From: Prostheceraeus crozeri
Lineage: Eukaryota; Platyhelminthes; Polycladida; Euryleptidae
NCBI GenBank assembly: GCA_907163375.1
Contig: CAJQUW010007813.1
Coordinates: forward strand, 124,001 to 188,000
Length of the DNA: 64,000 nucleotides
Reading direction: 5' to 3'
Made by a program: the position numbers and the translations under genes. Numbering within the stretch: the stretch's first letter is position 1; each line of letters opens with the position of its first letter. The notes below the pieces were generated by a model, which was given only the letters and a program-made list of their open reading frames with translations, had not been told where the DNA came from and searched no databases. This document shows positions 46,590 to 55,855 of this stretch, piece after piece.

Positions 46590-47207
46590 ATGGATTTCAG
46601 ACTTCAATGTGATAAAGTTCTGACTGTATCAGGTCCATCTCATGCAGGTAAAACTGTTTTCACGCTGAATTTATTGGATAAAAGAAGGGAGTTGTTTAAG
46701 GAACCTATCAATCGAGTGATTTGGTGTTATGGTATTTATCAACCGTCGTTGTTTCAGGAATTGCAAAGTCGCAACTTTATTCGACATGAAGGAATTATTG
46801 CAGTGGATAAACTTCAGTCTAATGATGTTGTTGTATTGGATGATTTATTAAAAGAAAGTAAGAATTCAAAAGATGTTACAGATATGTTCACTCGCGCAGC
46901 ACATCATAAAAGGTGCTTTATCATCTATATCACACAAAATTTGTTTCCTGATGGAAAAGAAGCTCGTACACGAGACCTGAATACACACCATTATGCTATT
47001 TTCAAGAATCCGCGAGATAAAAGTCAATTTGAAATTTTAGCGCGACAAGTTGCACCCAGAGGATCAAAAGCCTTAATTGAAATTTTTCTAGCAGCTACTG
47101 AAAAACCATACGGTTACTTATTCATTGACTTTACGCAAGAGTGTCCGGAAGAATTTAGATTTCGAAGTGATATTTTGAAAACTCCCATGATTATCTACAA
47201 ACTATGA
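46590..47207 (+). CDS. Polinton genome-packaging ATPase (FtsK/HerA type)
   Basis: 205 codons from ATG at 46590. Walker A GPSHAGKT, Walker B VVVLDDL and a following ITQN (sensor-like) are in the usual order and spacing. Length and order match the ATP gene of Polintons, which is thought to pump DNA into capsids. The open frame begins further upstream but without a better ATG. It overlaps the next gene by four bases. Confidence 0.88.
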   Translation: MDFRLQCDKVLTVSGPSHAGKTVFTLNLLDKRRELFKEPINRVIWCYGIYQPSLFQELQSRNFIRHEGIIAVDKLQSNDVVVLDDLLKESKNSKDVTDMFTRAAHHKRCFIIYITQNLFPDGKEARTRDLNTHHYAIFKNPRDKSQFEILARQVAPRGSKALIEIFLAATEKPYGYLFIDFTQECPEEFRFRSDILKTPMIIYKL

Positions 47208-47833
47208 GTTCTTATTCTCGCATGATTGTTATTCCTCAGGATGAATATGTACAATTGACTGCCATGCAGCAAGTAAAGCAACCTCTTGCAAATCAAATGT
47301 ATAGGAAAGAAATAGATTATCAGCAAAATGTTCACATCAAAGATCCACATCGTGCTGTATTATTACAATCGGAAACTGTTGAGCAATTAAAAAACATGAA
47401 GAATAAGATGCGTGACTCTGTATCGACTGCAACACCTTTAGCATCTCGCGCACATGCCATATCTCTTTTCAATAGTATTGAGCCCCATCTCAATGTAAAT
47501 GATAGAGGAGAAATCATTACAGATGAAAATAAAGTGATTGATGCTTCACGTTACGAAGACTTGATTCAGTATGCGACACGTAGAAAGCGCCGTCAGGGCT
47601 ATGTTCCACCTGGTTGGTCATACTTTCTTAAACTATTGAAAAAGCATAATGTACCAAAATTTGCTTTGAATAATGAGACATTGAAAGAACTTGATTCAAC
47701 AGTGGCTACTGCTCCAATGCTTCAGACGATGAAAATGCCAACAAATTGGTTTAAGACGTCACCTGCTACATCCCCTCCCACACTCACTAAGAAACAAGAG
47801 GAAGAACTCGACGTAGATCTACATCGCCACTAA
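47204..47833 (+). CDS. Polinton conserved protein of unknown function, 209 aa
   Basis: ATG overlaps the ATPase stop (ATGA-type junction), so the two are likely expressed together. Charged, with predicted helices (EYVQLTAMQQV, HRAVLLQSETVEQLKNMK) and a basic patch TRRKRRQGYVPPGW. Similar in position and size to unassigned conserved Polinton ORFs. No catalytic motif seen. Confidence 0.55.
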   Translation: MSSYSRMIVIPQDEYVQLTAMQQVKQPLANQMYRKEIDYQQNVHIKDPHRAVLLQSETVEQLKNMKNKMRDSVSTATPLASRAHAISLFNSIEPHLNVNDRGEIITDENKVIDASRYEDLIQYATRRKRRQGYVPPGWSYFLKLLKKHNVPKFALNNETLKELDSTVATAPMLQTMKMPTNWFKTSPATSPPTLTKKQEEELDVDLHRH

Positions 47834-48074
47834 AACTAGTAAAAGGAAAACGTAAAACAGCTCCTCCCAGGAAATACATGTTCTCAGACTATTAATATGA
47901 AGCAGATGTGTTGCTTGCCATGTAATGAGCCGCCAGAGGTGAATGTCGTTGTTACTTGCACTTGCTGCGCCAGCTCTCATAATGAAACCCCTAAGCAATG
48001 TGAACACGATCGCAAAACCGCTAAAGCTAAATGCTGCAGTTGTTGTAAATGTAGAAAGGCAAGAAAACAAAAAG

Positions 48075-49163
48075 ATGAGAAGGAGGAAAAAGAGTCAGTC
48101 GTCATCGACTGAACGTTTGAAGTCAATCTATTATGATGTAAAACATCCGTCAGGATTTGCATCTATCAAGAAATTATCAAAAGCGAGTGGTCTTCCACAA
48201 TCACAAGTGAAACGATGGTTAAAGGGTTAAGCTACCTATACACTCCACAAACAAGCGAAAAAGAAGTACCGCACCCGCCATTATATTGTTCATGACATCG
48301 ATGAACAGTGGCAAGCAGATTTGTGCGATGTTGCCTCCATTTCAAAACATAACTCGGGCAATAATTTTATTTTAACCGTCATTGATATCTTCTCGCGTTA
48401 TGCGTGGGCTCAACCTTTAAAAACTAAAGAAGGGAAAGGAGTAGCAAAAGCATTCCAAACAATTTTTCGAGAAGGTCGCATTCCAAAAAGAATTCAGAGT
48501 GATCAAGGAAAAGAGTTTGAAAATCAGCATGTGAGAAGATTATTTGAGAGGCATGACATTGAGTTGTTTAGTGTAAAGAGTGCTTATAAAGCTGCACTCG
48601 TTGAACGTTTTAATCGCACATTAAAAAATCGCTTGTGGCGACATTTTACTGCCAACTTGACACAAAATTGGACAAAGGTTCTACAAGATACACTCCATGC
48701 CTACAATCACTCTATCCATCGTTCTATTGGACTCAGACCAGTAGATGTAAATGCTGACAATGTAGATAAAGTGCACGAATCATTCCAAAGTAAACGCACT
48801 CATGTGAAAAGTGATGTGAAAATTGGTGATAAAGTTCGTATCTCAAAAGTGAAAAGTGTTTTTGCTAAAGGGTACCTTCCGAATTGGACAGAGGAGGTAT
48901 TTACAGTATCAAGGATTAATCAAAAAGACTCTCCAACCACCTACAAGTTGAAAGATTACGATAATGAAGAAATTGAGGGTAGCTTTTACCGCGATGAGAT
49001 TGAGGTAGTCACTGAAAGTGAAACATATTTGGTAGAGAAAATCATTCGATGTAAGAAACGACAAGGTGAAGAATGCTGTCTTGTTAAATGGACTGATTAT
49101 CCTTCAAGTATGAACTCTTGGATGCGTCGTGCCGACATCTTTCATCTAAGTGATCGACAGTGA
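48075..49163 (+). pseudogene. Polinton retroviral-type integrase with chromodomain, broken
   Basis: Parts in order: an N-terminal helical region with YYDVKHPSGFASIKKLSKAS, the RNase H-fold core (QWQADLCDVASI, IQSDQGKEFEN, ALVERFNRTLKNRLW; a D-D-E triad as in rve integrases), a barrel-like KIGDKVRISK, and a C-terminal chromodomain (YLVEKIIRCKKRQGEECCL, VKWTDYPSSMNSW). It matches the family integrase that inserts the element and makes its target duplication. The coding region is interrupted about once; most of the core and all of the chromodomain are open. Confidence 0.88.
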
Positions 49164-49229
49164 TTCATGCAAAGTTGTAGTTGTAACTAACAATGCTTAG
49201 GGTTTGAGCTATGAATCCAACTGCCTCAT

Positions 49230-49666
49230 TTTAGTCACGACCCTCCTATGTAAGTGGTGGAGGACAAATTTACATCGGCGCTCGCCGCCAACGTGGAGGT
49301 AGCATACTTGGTGCACTGAAATCTGTTGTAGCACCTCTCATATCCAATGTCGGTAGATCTTTAAAACGAAATGTTTTAAGTAATGCCGTTGGCTTTGCTG
49401 GTGATGTTGCTAGTGATCTTTCCAGAGGTAGAAGTTTTAAGAGCAGTTTGTTGAATCGTGGGAAGGAACGCGGTTTAAAAACATTGAAGCAGACCTTTGC
49501 TGGTGTTACTCAAGGAAAGAAATCACCTAAACGAATGAATAAAGGAAGGAGGAAACATCGCGGAGCTGGTAAGGTGCGATCTTCAGTCAAAAGGCCTTCA
49601 CGCAAACGTCGCAGAGGCTCTAATCATTCATCAGGCGCTAAACGACGACGCTGCTATAACTTCTAA
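49230..49666 (+). pseudogene. Basic core/minor capsid-like protein, interrupted
   Basis: Contains RRQRGGSILGALKSVVAPL, a GG adenain-like cleavage site followed by an amphipathic hydrophobic helix. A very basic tail (KKSPKRMNKGRRKHRG, KRPSRKRRRGS) ends ...RRRCYNF. This is the usual make-up of the pVI/pX/core-type protein just upstream of the capsid gene in Polintons and adintoviruses. About one break near its start. Confidence 0.6.
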
Positions 49667-49668
49667 TC

Positions 49669-50946
49669 ATGGAGTGTAAAACTTCCGGTTTTTGTTTGTT
49701 TGATCAACAAGCCATACAGACAGATATTCTTAGTTCAAGTATTGTAGATTATCATCCTCGAACAGCTAAGAATGCTGGCCCCATTGAATTTGTTATTCCT
49801 GGTGGTAGTGATGACTACATAGATTTGAGTTATGCGATGGTTGATTTGAGGTTTAGAATTCAGCAAGCAGATGGAACTGCTATTGACGATACACATAAAG
49901 TTGGGCTGAACAATTTACCATTGACTACATTACTTCGCGATGTTTCTCTAACGATTGGAGAGCAGCAGGTGGAAGGTGGTCAAAGCGATTATCCCTATAA
50001 ATCATATTTCAATCATGTATCACAGTTTCATCCAGCAGCACAAAAAAGTCATATGGAAGCCATGGGATGGTACAGAGATGAAGCAGGAAAATTTGATGTT
50101 GAAACAAACAGTGGCTTTGTAAAGCGATCTGCTATGATTAAAGATAGTAAAGTATGTCAGCTATATGGTCCGCTGAATTTAGACTTCTTTAGACAGTCAA
50201 AGTTTTTACTCTGTAATACCAGCATGCGACTCAAGCTGACATTGAATAAGCCTGAATTTGCGCTGAATGCATTTGCTAAAGTTGACAATTTTAGAATTCA
50301 TGTGGAAGATATTGCACTTTACATTCGTCGAGTAGTACCGAATCCAAGTGTCATTAGAGGACATGCTGAAGGTCTTAACCGCCAAAATGCCATTTACCCC
50401 GTTCAGCATACAAAGCTTCTCACCTTTACAATTCCGAAAGATCAAAAGAGTTTCATGAAAGATGGCCTCTTTCCATCGGAAGCACCGAAGCTCCTCATGG
50501 TGGCAATGGTTGAAAATGATGCATTTAATGGTAATATAAAGAAGAATCCTTTCAATTTTAAACACAATCAGTTAAGTGAAATTGCTTTACGTGGAAATGG
50601 TGTGAGTCATCCTGGTCCACCCTACAAACCAGATTTTGCTGCGGATCAATTTATGCGCAGTTATGTTGATTTTATGGATGTTTTTGGCTTTTACAATACG
50701 GATGACACCAACGGACTGACTATGAAAGAGTTTAAGAGTGGATATACTATTTATGCATTTGATTTGACTGCTGACAGCGATATTAGTGCCCCCTATCGTC
50801 AAGCGAACGTGCCTTATAATATTCGTTTGGATTTGACGTTCAAAAGAACACTACCTGAGACGATCAATGTATTAATTTATGCAGTCTTCGATTCAAATAT
50901 TGAAATTACAAAGTATCGTGACGTGATTCTTCAGTATAATCGTTAA
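49669..50946 (+). CDS. Polinton capsid protein (F54H12.2-type, probable double jelly-roll)
   Basis: 425 codons, open. The N-terminal region IEFVIPGGSDDYIDLSYAMV, followed by LRFRI and KVGLNNLPLTTLLRDVSL, is the hallmark of the Polinton capsid-like family named after C. elegans F54H12.2. Further conserved blocks are YPYKSYFNHVSQFHPAAQKSH and FLLCNTSMRLKLTLNK. Length fits a double jelly-roll subunit. It follows the core-like gene by two bases and overlaps the protease by one base (taATG), a compact late-gene-like cluster. Confidence 0.8.
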   Translation: MECKTSGFCLFDQQAIQTDILSSSIVDYHPRTAKNAGPIEFVIPGGSDDYIDLSYAMVDLRFRIQQADGTAIDDTHKVGLNNLPLTTLLRDVSLTIGEQQVEGGQSDYPYKSYFNHVSQFHPAAQKSHMEAMGWYRDEAGKFDVETNSGFVKRSAMIKDSKVCQLYGPLNLDFFRQSKFLLCNTSMRLKLTLNKPEFALNAFAKVDNFRIHVEDIALYIRRVVPNPSVIRGHAEGLNRQNAIYPVQHTKLLTFTIPKDQKSFMKDGLFPSEAPKLLMVAMVENDAFNGNIKKNPFNFKHNQLSEIALRGNGVSHPGPPYKPDFAADQFMRSYVDFMDVFGFYNTDDTNGLTMKEFKSGYTIYAFDLTADSDISAPYRQANVPYNIRLDLTFKRTLPETINVLIYAVFDSNIEITKYRDVILQYNR

Positions 50947-51407
50947 TGAGTTGGTTGACTGCTGACGATATTAAGACTAAAGTGCAGCGTAATGCAGACG
51001 AAGCGACGTTGAAAGCTTTCGATAATGTCTATTCGCTCGATACCTTACCACCTGCAGTAAATCACTATCCCATCTTTATTGTGCTAAACACTCATTCGCA
51101 GAATTTAGGCGGTGAGCATTGGAAAGCGATCTTTATTGGAGAAGACCGACGTGGTGAACTATTTGACTCTCTTGCTCAACCTCCAAATATACCAACACAG
51201 CAGTGGTTGAGAAAACATACGCGTCAATATCAGCGAAATGAACGCATACTACAACATCCACTTTCATCAACGTGTGGTGCTTTTGTACTGTACTTCATCT
51301 TAAAACGTTTACATGTATCTCGATTTGTATCTATTATTCAAAACTTTTCATGTAATCCATCCTCAAATGAAAAAATGATTTGTAAGTTCTATCATGATTT
51401 GAAATAA
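50946..51407 (+). CDS. Adenain-like cysteine protease
   Basis: 153 codons. Catalytic landmarks are GGEHWKAIFI (His), GELFDSLAQ (acidic residue) and SSTCGAFVLYFILKRL (Cys), in the order of adenovirus protease/Ulp1-type enzymes. In this family it trims virion precursors; the GG-containing minor proteins at 46.2 and 49.3 kb are plausible substrates. Its stop overlaps an AATAAA signal at 51404-51409. Confidence 0.85.
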   Translation: MSWLTADDIKTKVQRNADEATLKAFDNVYSLDTLPPAVNHYPIFIVLNTHSQNLGGEHWKAIFIGEDRRGELFDSLAQPPNIPTQQWLRKHTRQYQRNERILQHPLSSTCGAFVLYFILKRLHVSRFVSIIQNFSCNPSSNEKMICKFYHDLK

Positions 51408-51440
51408 AAACATCATGTTGGAAAAATTGTTTTTTATTTT
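51404..51440. terminator. Convergent poly(A) signals between protease and TBP-like genes
   Basis: AATAAA on the plus strand overlaps the protease stop at 51404-51409. On the minus strand another AATAAA (complement of tttatt, about 51,433-51,438) overlaps the TBP-like stop. The two genes therefore end tail to tail with only 26 bp between stop codons. Confidence 0.55.
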
Positions 51441-51979
51441 ACAATCCGCTGGGTACGTACATACTCAATGAGATAGTCTAGGATCACATTTGCTTGTACA
51501 TGAGATTTTAGTCCAGTAATGATCACTTTACTATTATGAAAGATTGCCACATGCACAGGTAACCAACAACTAATGAGAGCTGCAGGAAAAAGTTCGGATT
51601 CATAACACAAATTGTAACTGCTGGTACGAATCTTCAAAAATGATAGACTTTCACTCAATTGAGTAGAGATCACCATATTGTCCACAGTCAGATTCGACAT
51701 CACACACCTCTCCCTCTTCCATATCCGACGTAGTAGTCTCTGTAGCTCTAAGCGCATTGACTGCGCCGATGAATGAGAAAGGGCGCCGATAATCTGTACA
51801 GTCCCATTTGGGAAGAGTTGAAGATTCCGTGAATTGTTCATCTTCACCACTAACATTTGAGGACGGCCCGGGTAATACTTGCTGTTTGGAAGGTATTGGT
51901 GTAATGTTGTGAGATCGATTTTGGTGTAGAGTGTGAAGCGACGGAGAATGTTGACGATGGTGTAGCGATGGCGCTTCAT
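51434..51979 (-). CDS. TATA-binding-protein (TBP)-like protein carried by the Polinton
   Basis: 181 codons from ATG at 51979, almost exactly the size of the eukaryotic TBP core (about 180). Both TBP repeats can be read. Repeat 1 has YTIVNILRRFTLYTKIDL, KYYPGRPQMLVVKM and LFPNGTVQIIGALS (compare NPKRFAAVIMRI and IFASGKMVVTGAKS). Repeat 2 has LTVDNMVISTQL, YESELFPAALISCWLP and VAIFHNSKVIITGLKSHVQA (compare IQNIVGSCDV, YEPELFPGLIYRM and LLIFVSGKIVLTGAK). The two halves are separated by about 80 residues, as in TBP. A TATAAAAG box lies 36-43 nt before the ATG. The frame runs further upstream without TBP similarity, so 51979 is the best start. It overlaps the tail of a PC4-like ORF in another frame. 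TBP nucleates RNA polymerase II/III initiation; this copy may direct transcription of the element. The family match is strong by eye, and its function is inferred. Confidence 0.82.
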   Translation of the reverse strand: MKRHRYTIVNILRRFTLYTKIDLTTLHQYLPNSKYYPGRPQMLVVKMNNSRNLQLFPNGTVQIIGALSHSSAQSMRLELQRLLRRIWKRERCVMSNLTVDNMVISTQLSESLSFLKIRTSSYNLCYESELFPAALISCWLPVHVAIFHNSKVIITGLKSHVQANVILDYLIEYVRTQRIVK

Positions 51980-52301
51980 GATGAAAGAATGAGTAAATTG
52001 AGCGATGCACCTTCCTTTTATACTTTTCCCAACTACCTTGATGAAATGTGAAGTTAGTATGAAGTTGGGAATGATAGAGTTGAATTCGCCGTTTGTTGAC
52101 GCGCAGCCAGATGCGATTTCCAATACGTGAATGTCTTTTCATATAGAAGTATTTCAAGTCCTTCATGATATGATGTAGAGATTGAAAATGACGATAAGAT
52201 AAAGCAAACTCTCTTCTCACATTTCCAGTTGAATCTTTGAAATAGACGTTTCGATCATGATCCGTTTCAATACGTTGTAGGGAATCTAATTTCCAACTCA
52301 T
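51651..52301 (-). CDS. PC4-like (transcription coactivator-type) ORF, copy 1
   Basis: 216 codons. The first 55 residues read WKLDSLQRIETDHDRNVYFK, then REFALSYRHFQSLHHIMKDL. A basic beta region ending in a strand-helix of this kind resembles the single-stranded DNA-binding domain of PC4/Sub1 (GKxxVDIREYW...KGISLxxxQWxxL). Next comes a basic segment with WEKYKRKVHRSIYSF, shared with copy 2, then a His/Ser-rich and acidic tail (DMEEGEVCDVESD). The tail from 51979 downward overlaps the TBP-like gene in another frame, so the true protein may be shorter. PC4 stimulates RNA polymerase II initiation and binds melted promoter DNA. The family call is tentative. Confidence 0.45.
   Translation of the reverse strand: MSWKLDSLQRIETDHDRNVYFKDSTGNVRREFALSYRHFQSLHHIMKDLKYFYMKRHSRIGNRIWLRVNKRRIQLYHSQLHTNFTFHQGSWEKYKRKVHRSIYSFFHHEAPSLHHRQHSPSLHTLHQNRSHNITPIPSKQQVLPGPSSNVSGEDEQFTESSTLPKWDCTDYRRPFSFIGAVNALRATETTTSDMEEGEVCDVESDCGQYGDLYSIE
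52015..52022 (-). promoter_or_regulatory. TATA box of the TBP-like gene
   Basis: TATAAAAG on the minus strand, its first base 43 nt before the ATG at 51979. It lies inside the coding region of PC4-like copy 1. The aligned position of copy 2 reads tatagaag. Confidence 0.55.
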
Positions 52302-52393
52302 GATGTGTGGTAGTCATGTCTGATTAAGATTTGCATAGTAGGGCGATGAACTCACGACGAATAAATGTCATGATGGAGCGATGTATGTATCTT

Positions 52394-52696
52394 CTATACT
52401 TCTCCCAATTGTATTTGCGAAATGAGAAACAGTTTGCGGAATGAGAATGGCTGGCAGATTTGAATTTCATTTCTGTAATGTTGAAGCCAAACTTGATCAC
52501 CCAAGGAGATGAATCTTAATGTTTCAAAATATTCCAAATCCCTCATGATATCATTGAGGTTGACAAATTGTCGCCATGTTAGTGTAATACCTCTTGATGT
52601 ATGACCATGAGAATTTTTGAAGTGTACGTTTCCATCACGATCAACTCTGATATATTGTAGAGAGTCCAAAATCCAAGTCTTCATGATGTTATGCAA
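52394..52696 (-). pseudogene. PC4-like ORF, copy 2 (paralogue), interrupted
   Basis: Opens MKTWILDSLQYIRVDRDGNV, then SRGITLTWRQFVNLNDIMRDL, clearly related to copy 1 (W-LDSLQ-I, NV-FK, F-L--IM-DL). RGITLTWRQFVNL is the segment most like PC4 (KGISLNPEQWSQL). The shared basic C-terminal segment is present nearby but the copy is broken about once. The head-to-tail tandem of the two copies indicates a duplication inside the element. Promoter sharing with the divergent penton-like gene at 52720 is possible (23 bp between starts). Confidence 0.45.
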
Positions 52697-52719
52697 AGCC
52701 GCAGATCAGCAATATAAAA

Positions 52720-54116
52720 ATGTCGTTTTATCATATTTTGCTTAGCAATGCGGCTACAAAGAGATTTGCTAGTAATCGAGCCGCACTCTTTTCTACTCCC
52801 ATTGATCATGCACAACAGCTAAATGGAAATTGGGAAGTGGGTGTCACTCAACTTGTTTATAGCAACTGTGTCTATACTTTTGATCATGAGGTGATGACTA
52901 TTAATATGAGACGTACAGCTACTTAGAATGTGAAAAGGGGTGCCGAGTATACATTCCACAGTGGCCAAAGAAAGATCTCTTATCATGTAAAAAGTTTATA
53001 TATGATTTCTTGAATAAAGCGTGTAAACATATTGTCCAATTTACTCCGCACAATGATGATTATAATTATGTACATCATGTAGTTGAGAAAGATTGGATTG
53101 TTGGTTTGAGTCCAAGTTTAAGAAATGATTTAGGTTACCTCGCTAGCGCCTTAACAAGCTATGATAATTATAACGTTAATTACCACATAAGTGGTCATAA
53201 ACAGTTAATATATCGAGAGGAAGCTTATTATGTAGATCTTATTCCAAAAAATGAGAAGACGTTGGTGAAGAAGATTGTGATTAAGCCAAGAAAGACAAAC
53301 ATGACTCCTGAAACATTATTGAAGAAATTTAATTATCTCCTTCGAGTTGATGGTAAACAAGTGGCAACATTGACTTATATCAAATCATCTAATCATATTG
53401 CAATAAGCAAATTAAATGATGATGATCTAGTATTAGTTTGTTCAAAAGATTTTCATCAGTTCTTACGACATCGTTCTGCAGCTGTTCATGGAAAATCTGA
53501 TATGCAACATTTACCATGTGAAAGGTCAAATCAATTTGATACAGAATGGACCGTATCTTTATACAGAAAGTGTGTAGAGCCTTTAGGTGGTATCTTACAT
53601 GAAACAAGAGTGTTGATGCCTCGCATTATTACTTCGGTTAAATTGGTTGTAGATTATTTAAATGAAGTGATTAATGAGCAACATATTTCATTTTCTGAAA
53701 AAGAAGGTACTTTGTCTCTCACTATAAGTGGAAAAGGTATTGAACTAATTATGCATAAAACTCTAATGGACATTTTGGGTTTTGATCAAAATATCTTTAA
53801 AAGTGGTACTGTAACCAAAACTAGCGCAGACATGTCGCTATCGCGTCGTATTAACTATTTTCAGATATATTCCAATATTGGTGAAGATGTACGTGTGGGA
53901 GATGTTGAAGCTCCATTGCTAGCAATGATACCATACCAGCCAAAAAGCTGCAGTATTTTATCTGAGCATACTTTCAAGAAAGTGCATTATACAAAGCTGA
54001 AATCAAACTACATCCCAGAAATTGATATTGCCATTTATGACGATGCTGGTGCGTTGATTCCTTTTCATAAAGATGCTGTGACAAGTATAACACTCCATTT
54101 CCGAATGAAGAGTTAA
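52720..54116 (+). pseudogene. Penton/minor-capsid-like protein 1, interrupted
   Basis: Begins MSFYHILLSNAATKRFASNR and continues LNGNWEVGVTQLVYSN, the N-terminal signature of a widespread Polinton protein (L-SN-S---F--N------L--P--L-G-WEVG). The rest (to 54116) has beta-rich segments and shares order with protein 2 downstream. Often called penton-like or minor capsid; the structural role is inferred from family context. About one break. Confidence 0.65.
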
Positions 54117-54155
54117 TGCAAAAGTATGCTAATATATTTTTCCAATGTGAATAAT

Positions 54156-55676
54156 ATGGAAAGTGAAAATAAGGACTCGTTTCTAATCTACTTACCCAGT
54201 AATGCTTCTATGAATAAATTTCCCAAAAATAAACCATCAGACTATCGAGTAGAATTAAATCGCCCACTGCATTTAGAAAGTGAATGGGAGGTTGGCGTTT
54301 CTAGTATTTGCTATGATAGCAATATTCAGAATGTGAATGATTTGGAAGAAATGATATTGACTCCTCGCACCCATGATGGAATAACGATGAATAATGCATT
54401 TCAGTTCCCATACAATTTAACATCAGATGGAAAGTGGAACTATGAATGGATTCAGATAAAATCAGATTCTTATGAACCATTTGGGAATGAGAAAATTATT
54501 AAGGCATTCAACAGTGGTAATACTTCCATCATGAAGAATAAAAATCAGAAAGCTTATGAGTTTACTATTGATCATTGGAGTGGGAGACATTTCCTCCGCT
54601 TTCATTCTTTTACTAAAGGTCTTACGCTGAGGTTGGATAATGAATTCTATCCACATCTTGGTTTTGGTCATGGACTACATCTAACGTCAATTGCTACTGC
54701 AAATGTTAAAAAAGTTTATTCAAATCGAATCAACAAATTTCATTATAAATTTAAAATATTTGATGAAGATGTTGTAGAATGCGAAGAACGCATCATTTTG
54801 AAAAAGCGTGGTGTTCAACCTTTATCACTTATTGAGTTAGTAAAACGATGGAATGAGACTGTGGGTAAGAAGTATGGAGAGAAAATTATGGCGGACAAAA
54901 ATAAGTTGGTTATTCAGAAATATAATGACAAACTTACAGTTTATTTCTCTCCAACCTTGCGTAATTTTATAAGACATTATACACCTATTATTGGAAGCGG
55001 TGTGGTGTATGCTTCTCATGAATATCACACTAAAGCTGATTCAGTTAATGATGAATGGTGGGTGGACATCTATGGTGATCGCATCAAGAAAATTTACCAG
55101 TCTTATGAAGAATCTAAAGTTGCTATCAATATAATGCCGCGTCTATATCATACAGTTGAAAGCTTCATTCATGTAGTAAATCCTTATATACAACAGAAGT
55201 TGAAACATGTGATGAAAAGTAAATATGATGTAAAGACACACCACATTTCGTTTTCAATTGAAAATCAACGCGTTGTTCTGAAACTGGGCGATGACATTCA
55301 ATGTCAATTGAGTAAAAATTTGAAAAAACTCTTTGGTTTTTCAATGCTACAAACAGTGTTTACTGCTGCGCATACGATTGGTATAGAAACACCAATGACA
55401 CTTGATAAACATGAACAGCACCTTTACATTCAAAGTGATTTGATTTTACCTATTTCTGTTGGTGAGAAAAAAGAATACATTTTACGTGATTTCATTCATG
55501 ATAAAGACGCTTCATATGGAATAGTCGAGAAGATGTTTGAATCTATTTTCTATCATCCCGTCGTCAAACAAACTATACCCTCTATTGCTATCAAAATTAC
55601 CAATGGTTTACAAGAGTGCATCCACGTGAAAGATACTAAATCCCTCATAACGTTAGTGTTTCGGAAAACAAAGTGA
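54156..55676 (+). CDS. Penton/minor-capsid-like protein 2
   Basis: 506 codons from ATG at 54156 (MESENKDSF); an in-frame ATG at 54126 is an alternative start. Signature FLIYLPSNASMNKFPKNKPS, then LHLESEWEVGVSSICYDSN. Later blocks (KKIYQSYEESKVAINIMPRL, FSPTLRNFIRHYTPI) recur in protein 1 with divergence. Open throughout. The pair probably arose by tandem duplication, and they may form different minor capsomers or a spike. Followed by AATAAA near 55,700. Confidence 0.7.
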   Translation: MESENKDSFLIYLPSNASMNKFPKNKPSDYRVELNRPLHLESEWEVGVSSICYDSNIQNVNDLEEMILTPRTHDGITMNNAFQFPYNLTSDGKWNYEWIQIKSDSYEPFGNEKIIKAFNSGNTSIMKNKNQKAYEFTIDHWSGRHFLRFHSFTKGLTLRLDNEFYPHLGFGHGLHLTSIATANVKKVYSNRINKFHYKFKIFDEDVVECEERIILKKRGVQPLSLIELVKRWNETVGKKYGEKIMADKNKLVIQKYNDKLTVYFSPTLRNFIRHYTPIIGSGVVYASHEYHTKADSVNDEWWVDIYGDRIKKIYQSYEESKVAINIMPRLYHTVESFIHVVNPYIQQKLKHVMKSKYDVKTHHISFSIENQRVVLKLGDDIQCQLSKNLKKLFGFSMLQTVFTAAHTIGIETPMTLDKHEQHLYIQSDLILPISVGEKKEYILRDFIHDKDASYGIVEKMFESIFYHPVVKQTIPSIAIKITNGLQECIHVKDTKSLITLVFRKTK

Positions 55677-55855
55677 AGTCATTGTGATATGTTTATTGAA
55701 ATAAAAATATGTATATGAAAAAGTCTTTTCACAGATATAGGGGGAATGGGCTGACTGTAGGCATATATTCACAAGGAAGAAACGATCTCATGCGATACAT
55801 AAAACAACCATGTATATCTACAAAAAGCAACATCAAAATACTGAGTTAAAGTTGA

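Noticed and set aside
47897-48112. Cysteine-rich 71-codon frame (CCSCCKCRK) before the integrase
   Set aside because: It overlaps the integrase N-terminal region in another frame, and its cysteines come from tgc/tgt runs; possible but unsupported.
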